Below are positions 8,460 through 17,024 of a DNA stretch of 30,877 nucleotides, one piece after another (position 1 is the stretch's first letter; the number at the start of each line of letters is the position of its first letter). The notes under the pieces were generated by a model, which was not told where the DNA came from, searched no databases, and was given only the letters and a program-made list of their open reading frames with translations. Origin of the DNA: an uncultured Porphyromonas sp. (lineage in GTDB: Bacteria; Bacteroidota; Bacteroidia; Bacteroidales; Porphyromonadaceae); NCBI GenBank assembly GCA_902490315.1, contig CABUDK010000012.1, positions 1 through 30,877 on the forward strand. Direction: 5' to 3'. A program made the translations under genes and the position numbers.

Positions 8460-11300
8460 TTATCGCTTGACGATGCGGTGGAGGGTCGTCGTGCCATCTG
8501 CTAGGGTCACCTGTAGGAGGTAGCTGCTGACTGCCCACGAGGAGGTGTCGATGGAGCGGTCTGTCAGTGCGCCTTCGGAGAGACGAGTGCCGTCGAGCGT
8601 GTAGAGCTGGTAGCTACCTGTCACTCCATTCGTCTGAATCGTCAGATGATCCGTGCAGATCGTCGGGTAGACACGGACGGCATCCAGTGCGGTAGGCAGA
8701 GCTTCGACAGCAGAGATCTGACCATTCTCGTAGAGTGGCTTGACGCTGTACTCCTTGCCCGTCGCATTGGTGACTGTGTAGCTGAGGTCCTGCGTACGCC
8801 CTATCTCGGTGCCATCGGCATAGATGATATACTCCTTGACTACGGGCCACTGCGCTGGGTGGAAGCCACGAGCTATCGTGCCTGTCACATCGACAGGTGC
8901 GCCAGGCTCTGCATCATCTATCATAAACTCGATGGCAAGGGCGCCACGATTTATAGGTAGTGACCCATCAATGTCTGCGGGCATCCAGTAGTGTGTATCG
9001 AAGGAGAGGACGTTGTGACGACTGCTCCACTCGGTCACAGGCGTTGGGTCGATCATAGCCACGTCACGCGTGAAGTCGGTGCGTGTCTGGAGCTTATAAC
9101 CTACGATGAGCATCTCCTCGGGACGTATCACCTTTGGCGTAAAGCCCTGTACCCAGAGCCACTTCTTCTGCGTAAACTGATCTCCGACAGAATAGTTTAT
9201 AGTTGTGGTGGCATCATCAGCAATTACTTCGTAGCAATCCTTTTCTGCACCAGCGGAGATTACATTTATGTTTTGACCATTGCGCACGAAGAGAGTGTAG
9301 GTGTGCATACGAGGTGTGCGTGCTGGGATAAAACGCATGGCTGCTAGGCGGGTTTTTCCTAGAGAGGCGAAGTCATGACCATCGTAGCGTACGCCTAGGT
9401 AAACCTCCTTGTACTCAGGATTTAAGCCGGGGTACTGTAGAGGAGCAATCCCCTTAGCTTCGCCTTCGCTAGAAAGTGTGAGCTGAGAGATCAGCTGACG
9501 ATTGACTGGCTTATGCCAGGTGAGGGTCAGTTGGCTTCCCTCCTTCTTCTGCTCCAGCTGCGAAACACCCGCTAGATCAGAGGTGAGGAAAGAGATATGA
9601 CGAGGAGCTGTGTAATGCCTTGTATCTTCCAGCCCGATGGTATACTGGTAGCGTAGCGTGTAGGTCACGACACCGCTCTCGTCACCCGCTTGACTATCTG
9701 TATAGTGTCCCGTGCTGATGGGCAGACGCTGGAGTTCTTTGCCGTTGCGCAAGATCTGTACCTCAGCTGTGATGCCTGCGGGCAAGGCGGTCGTCGGTTG
9801 CCACGATAGAGTGACCTGACCCTTCTGATAGACGCCTTGTAGCTTCGTCACAGGAGCGACTAGCGTGGCTCCAGGCTTATAAGCGCCGTGTAGCGTCATA
9901 GCTGTGCCATCTCCCTTAGGGTCTAGTATCTTGGCGAGCGGTTGTAGCTGCTGTGAGTTGTCTTGTGTGGATCGTGCCCAGTGTTCGCTCAGCTTGCCGT
10001 ACATATTTAGAGCATTGATCCCCTTATCACACTCTGCAGCTCCTCCTGAGAGCGTGCCGATGAGGAGGCCCTTACTATTAAAGAGGCCTGAACCTGAGCT
10101 ACCACCTTCAGTCACGCAGTGTCCATTCTCAGTCTTCGCATAGCGCACCGCAAAGTGTGCATCTTTCGCGCCAACATTGTCTTTCGTCATCCAAGTGCCA
10201 TTTATGAGCGGCTCGGTAATCGTCGAGATTTTCATCACATCGCCACTCGGATGGTGTAGTCCCTTAGCCTTAGGCTCTAGGGTTCCCGAGCGATCCCAGC
10301 CGTTGTAGTAAACACCGTAGTAGTCAGGTATCGGGTTTAGCGTCTCTACGAGTAATGCATCGCTCCCGTGATCCATCGGTACAGCGGCTAGACGCTTAGC
10401 ACCACTTATGGAGTAAGCCTGCTCGCCTACCCACTGATTGTTGGCACACTCGGGACGCTCAAAGTGGAAGTTAAAGACCCACTGACGAAAGTCCTCTTCA
10501 GTTGCATTGATGACCTTGCCCGTTAGAGGACTCTTGGCAAAGGTACAGTGGTAAGCGGTCATGATAAGCGGACGCCAATCCTCGTTGCTGTTGTTGACCA
10601 GCGTCCCACTACAAAAACCAATGTTACCATCGAGTACAACGATGATCTGGGCGATACCATTCTTGACATCCTGCATATCAGCTCCCTCAGAACAGTTAAC
10701 GTTGACATTGCAGACGCCCGAGGCCCCCTCGCCAGAGATATTCTGAGGAGCCGCAACTGACTCAAAGAAGTAGCCGAGCTGCTTCAGACGTATATCCGCC
10801 AAAGCTCCCGCAGGCTCGTACTGTATAACCAGCGAATTGCCTGCAATGGGGTTGGTACCGAAGACTCCTCCATCAGGATTGCTCTCACTGGTAAAGGCGC
10901 CTAGTACTTGCTTTCTAGCGGGATCAAAGAGATAAAGCCGATCGCCTGGCTGCAGTGCTAGCTTGTCAAATGAGAGAGACAAGCCCTGTGCGTCAGGAGC
11001 TGTGAGCTCTAGGTGATAGACACTCCGCCCCTGGACTACCTCATGGGTCGCCTGACTGTAAAAGTCTCCCGAGAGCGGTAGCATACGCCCTACGATGAGA
11101 GGTGATCCGTCGTCCACCTGATGCCAATGTCCTGCTGCGCGCAAGTCCTGAGCGTTGAACGGAGGAACGACTTCGACCACACGATGTGACTGAGCGGTCA
11201 TAGCAGGTGCACCGCCGAAGGAGAGCTGTGCCTGCACCAAGGTTATACAGCAAAGCAAGCAGAGCGTTGCTAAGAGTATTTTGCGAGTAAGTCTAATCAT
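8460..11300 (-). CDS. Secreted trypsin/lysyl-endopeptidase-like protease with T9SS sorting domain
   Basis: A 946-residue exported serine protease. It has a signal peptide (MIRLTRKILLATLCLLCC, cleavage near VQAQ), then a chymotrypsin-fold domain with His251 (MTAYHC), Asp314 (HGSDALLVE) and Ser402 in GGSSGSGLF. That layout resembles Achromobacter-type lysyl endopeptidases. It carries several Cys in the protease domain. Fibronectin-like beta segments follow (QVTLSWQP near 500, QLTLTWHKP near 600). The last 75 or so residues (VRVYPTICTDHLTI, then YQLYTLDGTRL, ending LHRIVKR) match the type A type IX secretion sorting domain (TIGR04183/PF18962), so the protein should cross the outer membrane and may be surface-anchored. 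Single-gene unit with its own terminator. Substrate preference is inferred only. Confidence 0.92.
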   Translation of the reverse strand: MIRLTRKILLATLCLLCCITLVQAQLSFGGAPAMTAQSHRVVEVVPPFNAQDLRAAGHWHQVDDGSPLIVGRMLPLSGDFYSQATHEVVQGRSVYHLELTAPDAQGLSLSFDKLALQPGDRLYLFDPARKQVLGAFTSESNPDGGVFGTNPIAGNSLVIQYEPAGALADIRLKQLGYFFESVAAPQNISGEGASGVCNVNVNCSEGADMQDVKNGIAQIIVVLDGNIGFCSGTLVNNSNEDWRPLIMTAYHCTFAKSPLTGKVINATEEDFRQWVFNFHFERPECANNQWVGEQAYSISGAKRLAAVPMDHGSDALLVETLNPIPDYYGVYYNGWDRSGTLEPKAKGLHHPSGDVMKISTITEPLINGTWMTKDNVGAKDAHFAVRYAKTENGHCVTEGGSSGSGLFNSKGLLIGTLSGGAAECDKGINALNMYGKLSEHWARSTQDNSQQLQPLAKILDPKGDGTAMTLHGAYKPGATLVAPVTKLQGVYQKGQVTLSWQPTTALPAGITAEVQILRNGKELQRLPISTGHYTDSQAGDESGVVTYTLRYQYTIGLEDTRHYTAPRHISFLTSDLAGVSQLEQKKEGSQLTLTWHKPVNRQLISQLTLSSEGEAKGIAPLQYPGLNPEYKEVYLGVRYDGHDFASLGKTRLAAMRFIPARTPRMHTYTLFVRNGQNINVISAGAEKDCYEVIADDATTTINYSVGDQFTQKKWLWVQGFTPKVIRPEEMLIVGYKLQTRTDFTRDVAMIDPTPVTEWSSRHNVLSFDTHYWMPADIDGSLPINRGALAIEFMIDDAEPGAPVDVTGTIARGFHPAQWPVVKEYIIYADGTEIGRTQDLSYTVTNATGKEYSVKPLYENGQISAVEALPTALDAVRVYPTICTDHLTIQTNGVTGSYQLYTLDGTRLSEGALTDRSIDTSSWAVSSYLLQVTLADGTTTLHRIVKR

Positions 11301-11321
11301 AGATATAGTATTTTGATGCTG

Positions 11322-11329
11322 TAAAGGTA
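11322..11329 (-). promoter_or_regulatory. -7 promoter element of the protease gene
   Basis: The minus strand reads TACCTTTA, one base off TAnnTTTG, 22 bases before the start codon. No convincing -33 TTG at the usual spacing. Confidence 0.45.
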
Positions 11330-11352
11330 CCCTTTTTCAACAACATACGATC

Positions 11353-12066
11353 TTAAACAAAGAGCTGAGCCACGTAGTGGACGATCGGTATCAGTATGGA
11401 GGTGAAAACCCCCATGATACCAATAGCTAAGCCCCCGATAGCGCCCTCTAGGGCTCCCATCTGGATGGCTACCGAGGTGCCCACACCATGAGCAGCAGCG
11501 CCTAGAGCCAGTCCCTTAGCGATACGGTTCTCTATGTGGAGCCACTTAAAGAGTATGGGCCCTATCACACCCCCGATGATACCTGAGATGACGACCACCA
11601 CAGCGGTCAAGGCGGGGATACCGCCCGACTGCTCAGAGAGTGCGATAGCGATAGGGGTCGTGACCGAGCGAGACTCCATCGAATAGGCGATCGTGTCTCC
11701 GGCACCTAGCGCATAAGCTAGCCCTACGGCACTGAGTATGCCGATCAGAGAGCCTACAAAGAGTGAGACCATGATCGAGACGACGCGACCACGGAGGTAC
11801 TTAGACTGCTCGTAGAGGATGAAGCCTAGTGAGACGACTGAAGGACCTAGGAGGAAGTCGATCAGCTGGCTCCCCTCCTTATACTCCTCGTACGATGTAT
11901 CCGAGAGGTACAGCATTAAGATGAGCAAGCTTATCGTAACGATCAGAGGGTGAAAGAGCCCGATCCGCACTTTGCGATATAGGAGCAAGCTGAGGAAGTA
12001 GATTCCTATGGTGAGCGGCAAGCAGTAGACAGGCTTGCTCAAGAGTAGTGTGACGAAGTCCATCAT
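11353..12066 (-). CDS. lrgB: LrgB/CidB-family membrane protein
   Basis: A 237-residue integral membrane protein with six or seven hydrophobic segments and the family's conserved stretches: ESRSVTTPIAIALSEQSGG near residues 130-150, GIIGGVIGP, and GLALGAAAHGVGTS near 185-200. LrgB works with LrgA in the inner membrane; in other bacteria the pair affects murein hydrolase activity, lysis or export of small metabolites such as pyruvate or glycolate. Its ATG overlaps the lrgA stop by four bases. Which of the family roles applies here is unknown. Confidence 0.94.
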   Translation of the reverse strand: MMDFVTLLLSKPVYCLPLTIGIYFLSLLLYRKVRIGLFHPLIVTISLLILMLYLSDTSYEEYKEGSQLIDFLLGPSVVSLGFILYEQSKYLRGRVVSIMVSLFVGSLIGILSAVGLAYALGAGDTIAYSMESRSVTTPIAIALSEQSGGIPALTAVVVVISGIIGGVIGPILFKWLHIENRIAKGLALGAAAHGVGTSVAIQMGALEGAIGGLAIGIMGVFTSILIPIVHYVAQLFV

Positions 12067-12434
12067 GCGTTGTCGTTAGGTATTTGCTCCTTATGATGCC
12101 GCTCGAAGCGATGCTGCATACGCCCTACGACCACCAAGACCAGTGCCGTGCTGACCACCATAGAGATTACGATGGCAGCCCAATACTGCTTGATCAGATC
12201 CACTTGGGTGATCAGCCCCACACCAGCTGGTACGAAGAAGAGACCCATATTGAGTGTGAGAAACTTAGCGACGCTGTCCACCTTGTCAGGCTTGATCAGC
12301 TTCGTTTCTAGGGCTAGAAAGAGCAGTATCAGCCCGATCACACTCCCTGGTAGAAAGTGCCCGATCATCATGCCGATCAGTTCACCGACGGCAAAGAAAA
12401 AAAGCACCCAAAAGCATTGTACGAGAGACTTCAT
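12063..12434 (-). CDS. lrgA: LrgA/CidA-family holin-like protein
   Basis: A 123-residue protein with four hydrophobic segments, including the family pattern GELIGMMIGHFLPGSVIGLILLFLALE near residues 17-43 and FFVPAGVGLI near 86-95. The charged C-terminal tail (MQHRFERHHKEQ) fits a cytoplasmic end. It forms a two-gene operon with lrgB. The -7 element lies about 38 bases upstream. Regulation by a LytTR-type system, known elsewhere, cannot be seen in this window. Confidence 0.92.
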   Translation of the reverse strand: MKSLVQCFWVLFFFAVGELIGMMIGHFLPGSVIGLILLFLALETKLIKPDKVDSVAKFLTLNMGLFFVPAGVGLITQVDLIKQYWAAIVISMVVSTALVLVVVGRMQHRFERHHKEQIPNDNA

Positions 12435-12471
12435 CTCTATAAAATCATCATGAACTCAAAAGAATCGCCTG

Positions 12472-12479
12472 CAAAGGTA
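12472..12479 (-). promoter_or_regulatory. -7 promoter element of lrgAB
   Basis: The minus strand reads a perfect TACCTTTG, 38 bases before the lrgA start. The -33 region (TTC-like) is weak. Confidence 0.55.
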
Positions 12480-12627
12480 GCAAACTTCACTCTATTGAAC
12501 CTGTAGCCCTGATTATGCCTCTGCTTTGTGAAGAATCTCACAGGAGCGCTCGTGAGAGATGTTGCAACATTTACCTTTATCGATCGTCTATCTAATAGAT
12601 AGGCATAGGTATGTAGCCTCTTTGAGT

Positions 12628-12635
12628 TACCTTTG
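12628..12635 (+). promoter_or_regulatory. -7 promoter element of the DUF4252 gene
   Basis: A perfect TACCTTTG lies 49 bases before the start codon at 12685, divergent from the lrgAB promoter. No good -33 TTG at the expected distance. Confidence 0.5.
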
Positions 12636-12684
12636 CTTTGTATCACTGCTAAGATAGCTATCACTTAACCAACCGATATTTTAT

Positions 12685-13254
12685 ATGAGACAAAACAGAT
12701 TACCTCTATCACGACTACTTGCTATGCTACTAGCGCTCATGATGACGCTGGGCGCTGTGGCACAGACTAGCCCCTTCAAGTATGTAGATGCCAAGGCGCT
12801 ACCCACGGCTGCGGATGGTGTGCAGATCATCTCCTTCAATGGAGACTTGCTGAATCTGATCCCTATGAAGAGCGTCACGAAGGTGATCAAGAAGAAGAGT
12901 AGCTCCTCTGTCATGGACGACGTCAAGCCACTACTTAAGAAGCTGAAGTCTCTCGATGTATACATAGCCTCAACGCCTGAGGCTATCGATAAGCTTCAAA
13001 GCGCATTCGCTCCGATGCTGACACCTGGACTGCATCGCTCCATCAAGTCACTGCTTGTGGTCAACCAACCAGAAGAAAATCTTAAGGTGCAGATCGTCTC
13101 GCGTGAGTCTGGCATCTGCTGCTGGCGTAAGTGCCGTGAGCTGCTCATCTCTGTCCAGGATGAAGACGGACTTAGCGTGATTGGTCTGACGGGTGCTTTT
13201 GTTCCGAAAGATATTCAGAAGCTCATCTCCTCTGCTTTTCCCTCGAACAAGTAA
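12685..13254 (+). CDS. DUF4252 family exported protein
   Basis: A 189-residue protein with a signal peptide (hydrophobic core LLAMLLALMMTLGAVA, cleavage after AQ near residue 27). The pattern of a lysine-rich middle (KVIKKKSS), a short strand LDVYIASTPEA, and a C-terminal RELLISVQDEDGLSVIGLTGAF fits Bacteroidota DUF4252 proteins, whose role is unknown. The two adjacent cysteines in GICCWRKCRE are unusual for an exported soluble protein and could bind metal or form a disulfide; this is inference. Monocistronic: own promoter element and a terminator 27 bases after the stop. Confidence 0.78.
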   Translation: MRQNRLPLSRLLAMLLALMMTLGAVAQTSPFKYVDAKALPTAADGVQIISFNGDLLNLIPMKSVTKVIKKKSSSSVMDDVKPLLKKLKSLDVYIASTPEAIDKLQSAFAPMLTPGLHRSIKSLLVVNQPEENLKVQIVSRESGICCWRKCRELLISVQDEDGLSVIGLTGAFVPKDIQKLISSAFPSNK

Positions 13255-13280
13255 AAACTAGTGACATTCATATACGAAAA

Positions 13281-13314
13281 GAGCTCCGCAAGTCGATGAA
13301 GACTTACGGAGCTC
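13281..13314. terminator. Shared bidirectional hairpin between convergent genes
   Basis: A 14-bp stem (13281-13294 with 13301-13314, one mismatch) lies between two convergent stop codons. The minus-strand side has TTTT after the stem; the plus-strand side has only TTATAGT. It probably ends both transcripts. Confidence 0.7.
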
Positions 13315-13353
13315 TTATAGTATCTATATAGCTAACCTTCAGCTAGGAGCGCT

Positions 13354-14538
13354 TTACCTTGATGAGTTGCTGTGCATCACCAAGATAGGTGTCCCTGCGT
13401 GGAAGAGCATACGCCTTGCCATCGTCGGGTTGAAAAGCTTCGCGAGTACACGTCGCTTGTAAGTATTGACCACAATCAGCTCGACTTGATGCGCTGCAAC
13501 AAACTCCTCTAAGGCCGCATAGAGCTCTCCCTCGCTTAGCTTGGTCCACTCAATATGCGCATTGGGGTACTGTTGCTTATTGTACTCCTGTATAGCTTGT
13601 AGCTGTACATCTCCCCACTTACCTTCAGAGCGTGACACGTTGAAGAGTCTATACTCTGGCGCTAGGGGCTGCATCAGTTGCATCATCTGATCAAAGAGTA
13701 CGAGGTCTCTCTGGTCGAAGCTGGTTGCCACACCTACATGCTTGACCTGCATGAGGTCATCGATGGCAACCTTCTCGGGGACCACTAGGACGGGAGCTTG
13801 TGCGCGATCAATGATTTCGGCAGCTACGCTACCGACGATGTAGTCGCTATCCTCGGTCTTGCCTCGTGTCCCCATGATGATGATGGCGGGTAGGTTGCGC
13901 TTGGCATAGCGTAGTATCTCATCGGCAGGGATGCCGTCACGGATGGTGGTGCGGTAGGTAACCTCTGGGAGTGAGCCGTCAGCCATCCTTGCATCGATCT
14001 CCTTCGTCAGCTCTGTCATCTGCTGCTCAGCTTTTTTAGCCTCTTGGTAGGAGGCCTCCTGAATCTGTGGTAGGAGTGCTGTAAAGTCCCCATAAGGGAA
14101 GTTCATCTGGGGCACTGTGCCCGTATATACGTGCATGAGCAGCACATGTAGATCTCGGCGGGCCGCAAAGTGGAAGCCCAACTTGACAATCTTGTCCGTA
14201 TAGATGCTGAAGTCTACGGGGATGAGGACATATCCCTTGTATGCAGCGACGTGAGCTGTGTCTGGAGATTCACTGGCGAGATCAGATTTCTCTTGCAGGT
14301 CATCGTATGCTTCGTTTAGATCCCACTTGAGATCCTCTATGTAGGCTAGCGCACGAGGTAGGTCACGCTCTGCGATACGTACACGTACACCCGTAGAGAA
14401 GACGGGCTGTACCGTATTTACATTGTGTAGTGTAGCTGGTATCCCTTGGCTTTGTAGAAGGCTCTGGAGGATCTGTGCCTTCTCGTAGGTGTGTATGGCT
14501 ACAGTCACCAGCTTGGACTGGTCTTTGTCTTGTGGCAT
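13354..14538 (-). CDS. Universal stress protein, N-terminal DUF2007-like domain plus two USP domains
   Basis: A 394-residue cytoplasmic protein. The frame opens further upstream, but ATG at 14536-14538 (MPQDKDQSK) starts right before conserved sequence. Residues about 8-75 (VTVAIHTYEKAQILQSLLQSQGI, ending VRIAERDLPRALAYIE) resemble DUF2007, a small putative signal-transducing domain. The first USP domain follows: YVLIPVDFS opens it and MGTRGKTEDSDYIVGSVAAEII with VLVVPE closes it, giving a G-2x-G-9x-G-S/T nucleotide-binding pattern. The second USP domain (HVGVATSFDQRD, ending TPILVMHS) lacks that signature, so only the first may bind ATP. Separated from the upstream HTH gene by a hairpin. Confidence 0.85.
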   Translation of the reverse strand: MPQDKDQSKLVTVAIHTYEKAQILQSLLQSQGIPATLHNVNTVQPVFSTGVRVRIAERDLPRALAYIEDLKWDLNEAYDDLQEKSDLASESPDTAHVAAYKGYVLIPVDFSIYTDKIVKLGFHFAARRDLHVLLMHVYTGTVPQMNFPYGDFTALLPQIQEASYQEAKKAEQQMTELTKEIDARMADGSLPEVTYRTTIRDGIPADEILRYAKRNLPAIIIMGTRGKTEDSDYIVGSVAAEIIDRAQAPVLVVPEKVAIDDLMQVKHVGVATSFDQRDLVLFDQMMQLMQPLAPEYRLFNVSRSEGKWGDVQLQAIQEYNKQQYPNAHIEWTKLSEGELYAALEEFVAAHQVELIVVNTYKRRVLAKLFNPTMARRMLFHAGTPILVMHSNSSR

Positions 14539-14610
14539 AGATATGGTGGTAATGGTTAATGTGAGCGTGTTGTCGCAAGGTGACGACAACCGTGTGATAG
14601 GGTTTAGAAG

Positions 14611-14642
14611 AGCAGTCAGTGACTGGTAGGCCACTGACTGCT
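14611..14642 (-). terminator. Perfect 11-bp hairpin after the HTH gene
   Basis: The stems 14611-14621 and 14632-14642 are exact complements with a 10-base loop, 12 bases after the HTH gene's stop. The minus-strand tail (CTTCT) is a poor T-tract, so it may be a weak terminator or attenuator ahead of the stress-protein gene. Confidence 0.6.
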
Positions 14643-14653
14643 GATAGCTTTTC

Positions 14654-14914
14654 TTAGAGGACAGGCTCCTCTCCTATGATGGTACGTGCCTGATTGAGGA
14701 TAGTATTGTCATCGATGACTACGATACCACCTTCGGGACCTGCCTCGATGTGCACTCCAGCTCCACGGCCCTCTTCGTAATTAGCTCCTCCGAAGTAGTT
14801 TCTGACGGTGTCTACACGGAGACCTAGTTGCTCTGCGATTTTGTGCATAGAGCCGTCGGGTAGGCTGTCCTTGATGCGACGCAGTTCGTTGAATGAGATT
14901 GTTTCCTTTGCCAT
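14654..14914 (-). CDS. Small helix-turn-helix DNA-binding protein
   Basis: An 86-residue protein. Residues 8-42 (FNELRRIKDSL, then MHKIAEQLGLRVDTVRNYFGG) read as an HTH with recognition helix around VDTVRNYFG. A glycine- and acid-rich C-terminal half follows (EAGPEGGIVVIDD) with an ILNQAR helix. Similar short HTH proteins are common in Bacteroidales and usually annotated only as DNA-binding. Target unknown; the inverted repeat and promoter just upstream (14960-15058) could be its own operator, which is speculation. Confidence 0.75.
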   Translation of the reverse strand: MAKETISFNELRRIKDSLPDGSMHKIAEQLGLRVDTVRNYFGGANYEEGRGAGVHIEAGPEGGIVVIDDNTILNQARTIIGEEPVL

Positions 14915-14959
14915 AACTGTATGTACTTAATGATTTGTATGAGTTTCCTTAATCCGCTA

Positions 14960-14990
14960 CTAACTTACAACATTTTCGCTAAATGTGCAA
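14960..14990 (-). promoter_or_regulatory. Candidate promoter of the HTH gene
   Basis: On the minus strand a TTG (14988-14990) and TAAGTTAG (14960-14967; one mismatch to TAnnTTTG) are 20 bases apart, 46 bases before the start codon. Confidence 0.4.
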
Positions 14991-15010
14991 GTACTTTGAG
15001 GAGAATCTCA

Positions 15011-15058
15011 ATTTCGCAAATCATTACTCATCTCATCGGACTATCTGATTCGCGAAAT
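15011..15058. promoter_or_regulatory. Long inverted repeat between the GH92 stop and the HTH promoter
   Basis: ATTTCGCAAATC (15011-15022) and GATTCGCGAAAT (15047-15058) pair over 12 bp with one G-U, loop 24 bases. It follows the GH92 stop by 16 bases but has no T-tract, so it may be a factor-dependent stop or an operator for the HTH gene. Confidence 0.4.
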
Positions 15059-15074
15059 CTAGAAGAAGAAAGCA

Positions 15075-17024
15075 TCAATTTTCTGCATCGGAGAGAAACA
15101 TGGAGATGGTACCTCCGCTGGCTATCTGGCTGTGTTTGACCCAGTAGACCGTATGTGGTCGCCCTCCGAGGGTAAGGTCAGAGATATACTTATTGACTTG
15201 GGAGGCTCCCTGCGCTTTGATCGTGAGATGGCGTCCGCCTCCCATATCAATATTGATCTCGTTGAAGGAAGGCGCGACGATCGAGTATCCGTTGATGCCT
15301 GGTGCCACTGGATATAAGCCCATCATGGCGAAGACAAGCGATGCGCTGAGAGAGCCGTAGTCATCAGGTCCAGGATAGCCGAAGGAGCCTACACCAAAAA
15401 AGTAGTCGATGGTATGGCGTACGAACTTCTGCGCATCATGTGGACGACCCATCAGGTTGTAGGTAAAGAGAAAAGCGAAGAGATCGGGATCTACATTGAG
15501 TGAGTGTAGCGAACTGCTGAAGAGGCTATCAATATTGACCTGCCCCTCTGGAAGTAGTATAGGCGTAGCATCACTGGGATGCTCTAAGATCGATGCTACT
15601 TGCTGTGCTGATAATCGACCTGGAGATGGGCGATAGGTATCGCTGAGCTCTGCGTACTCTCTCGCGAGGGCGGTGTAGCCGATACTGTTAGCTAGCTGTG
15701 AGAGACACCAGAGCTTGTAGCCCGTTCGTCGCTCAGGTTCGGCATCGATCGCGATGCGTAGCACCTCAAAGGCTTGCTTGATGTCTTGATCGAGGAGCCC
15801 CTTGGCGAGTGCATCGGTCAGTAGGAAGAGGAGAGGCGACTCCTCCGTGTAGACCACACTGCCTAGGTCGAGCGTCTCTAGGAGCTGTCCTCCTGAGTCG
15901 CGTATAGCACGTAGATACGACACGATGATCTCCTCCATCATGTCTGGCGCATGGAGCATCAGTAGGGGGTAGTTGGTTTCGTAGGTGTATCTCAGGTCAT
16001 CTTGGCTGTACTGGGTGATCCCCTCATCGCTATGTACCGAATCGTCGATAGGCGAGTAGTACTGTCCATCTTCGGAGATGCTGACGGGCCATAGGTGCGA
16101 GCGGTATAGCGCAGTGTAAAACTTACGCATGTTTACCTCTGTACCGCCCGAGACCTCCACGCGGCGAAGTATTTTCTGCCACTCGTTGCGGGCCGACTTG
16201 ACCAGTGGCGAGTATTCGAAGCTCTGGATCTGCGTGGTTAAGTTTCGCTTAGCTTGCTCGCAGCTGATGAGAGAGATAGCGTACTTAGCGACAATTCGCT
16301 TGTTTGGCTTCTGTAGGTGTAAGGTGAGGCACTCATAGGTTGTGTCGCTAGGGGATATGCTACTCGTCATCTGCGCTATATTCGTATTGAGCTGCAGGTA
16401 GAGGTAGATGCGTGTCGGTGTGGTGCCCCCGTAGGCGACCTCAGCGGCGATAGCGTCGTCGCCCACTTGCTCCCACGTAGTCGAGTCACGGCGGTCTATA
16501 TATAAGGAGAGCTGACGTGTGTCCCTACCATTATAGTCCCGTGATGAGAGATCATAGAGACCACTCATAGAGGTGAGTGAAAAGTCCACATTGACCTGTA
16601 GCTCATCGAGGTAAAGGTGGTAGCTGTATGGGGTGATCTCCTGAAAGTCGAAGCTCAGTCTCCCCGAAGGGTCTTGACTAGGATGGGCACTCTCGGGGAT
16701 TAGATAAAAGAGCGGGCGACCATCGATGTCAGGTGTGTAGAGTGGCAGCCCCTTGATGCGAGCCGACCGTAAGCTCTCCTTGAACGGGATGATGCGCAGT
16801 AGGCTATGAGGGAGCTGTACGATGGGAAATATCTCCTCGCTATGCTCGGCATCCCATGTGCCCTGATGCACATCGACATAGTCTACGAGTAGGGGGGCAG
16901 AGCTGAAGACGCTCTCTCCGACTTTGCTACAACCAGTGCTGAGAAGTAACGGGAGCAAGAGTAGCATCGTCAGGAGCGTGTACTTGCTAGTATGAAAGAG
17001 GAGGTAAGAGGGTCTCTGCTTCAT
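15075..17024 (-). CDS. Divergent glycoside hydrolase family 92 lipoprotein
   Basis: A 649-residue lipoprotein with signal core LLTMLLLLPLLL and lipobox STGC (Cys32). GH92 enzymes are calcium-dependent exo-alpha-mannosidases. Family features seen: FYTALYRSHLWPV near residue 300, a helical (alpha/alpha)6-like middle, and the C-terminal run GPDDYGSLSASLVFAMMGLYPVAPG near 560-580, including the DD pair expected for the catalytic base. The stretch that normally reads YTEGNAWQY and carries the proposed acid is not recognisable, the GNEPSHH-like part reads VDPDLFAF, and the length is about 100 residues below typical. Activity may be altered or lost. Four-base overlap with the DciA-like gene upstream. 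Confidence 0.85.
   Translation of the reverse strand: MKQRPSYLLFHTSKYTLLTMLLLLPLLLSTGCSKVGESVFSSAPLLVDYVDVHQGTWDAEHSEEIFPIVQLPHSLLRIIPFKESLRSARIKGLPLYTPDIDGRPLFYLIPESAHPSQDPSGRLSFDFQEITPYSYHLYLDELQVNVDFSLTSMSGLYDLSSRDYNGRDTRQLSLYIDRRDSTTWEQVGDDAIAAEVAYGGTTPTRIYLYLQLNTNIAQMTSSISPSDTTYECLTLHLQKPNKRIVAKYAISLISCEQAKRNLTTQIQSFEYSPLVKSARNEWQKILRRVEVSGGTEVNMRKFYTALYRSHLWPVSISEDGQYYSPIDDSVHSDEGITQYSQDDLRYTYETNYPLLMLHAPDMMEEIIVSYLRAIRDSGGQLLETLDLGSVVYTEESPLLFLLTDALAKGLLDQDIKQAFEVLRIAIDAEPERRTGYKLWCLSQLANSIGYTALAREYAELSDTYRPSPGRLSAQQVASILEHPSDATPILLPEGQVNIDSLFSSSLHSLNVDPDLFAFLFTYNLMGRPHDAQKFVRHTIDYFFGVGSFGYPGPDDYGSLSASLVFAMMGLYPVAPGINGYSIVAPSFNEINIDMGGGRHLTIKAQGASQVNKYISDLTLGGRPHTVYWVKHSQIASGGTISMFLSDAEN

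Noticed and set aside
8106..8538. Minus-strand frames across array B and the terminator
   Set aside because: They run through a clear intrinsic terminator and the repeat, and one overlaps the protease gene end. No family similarity.
12437..12664. Minus-strand frame between lrgA and the DUF4252 gene
   Set aside because: It covers both divergent promoter elements and shows no protein family features.
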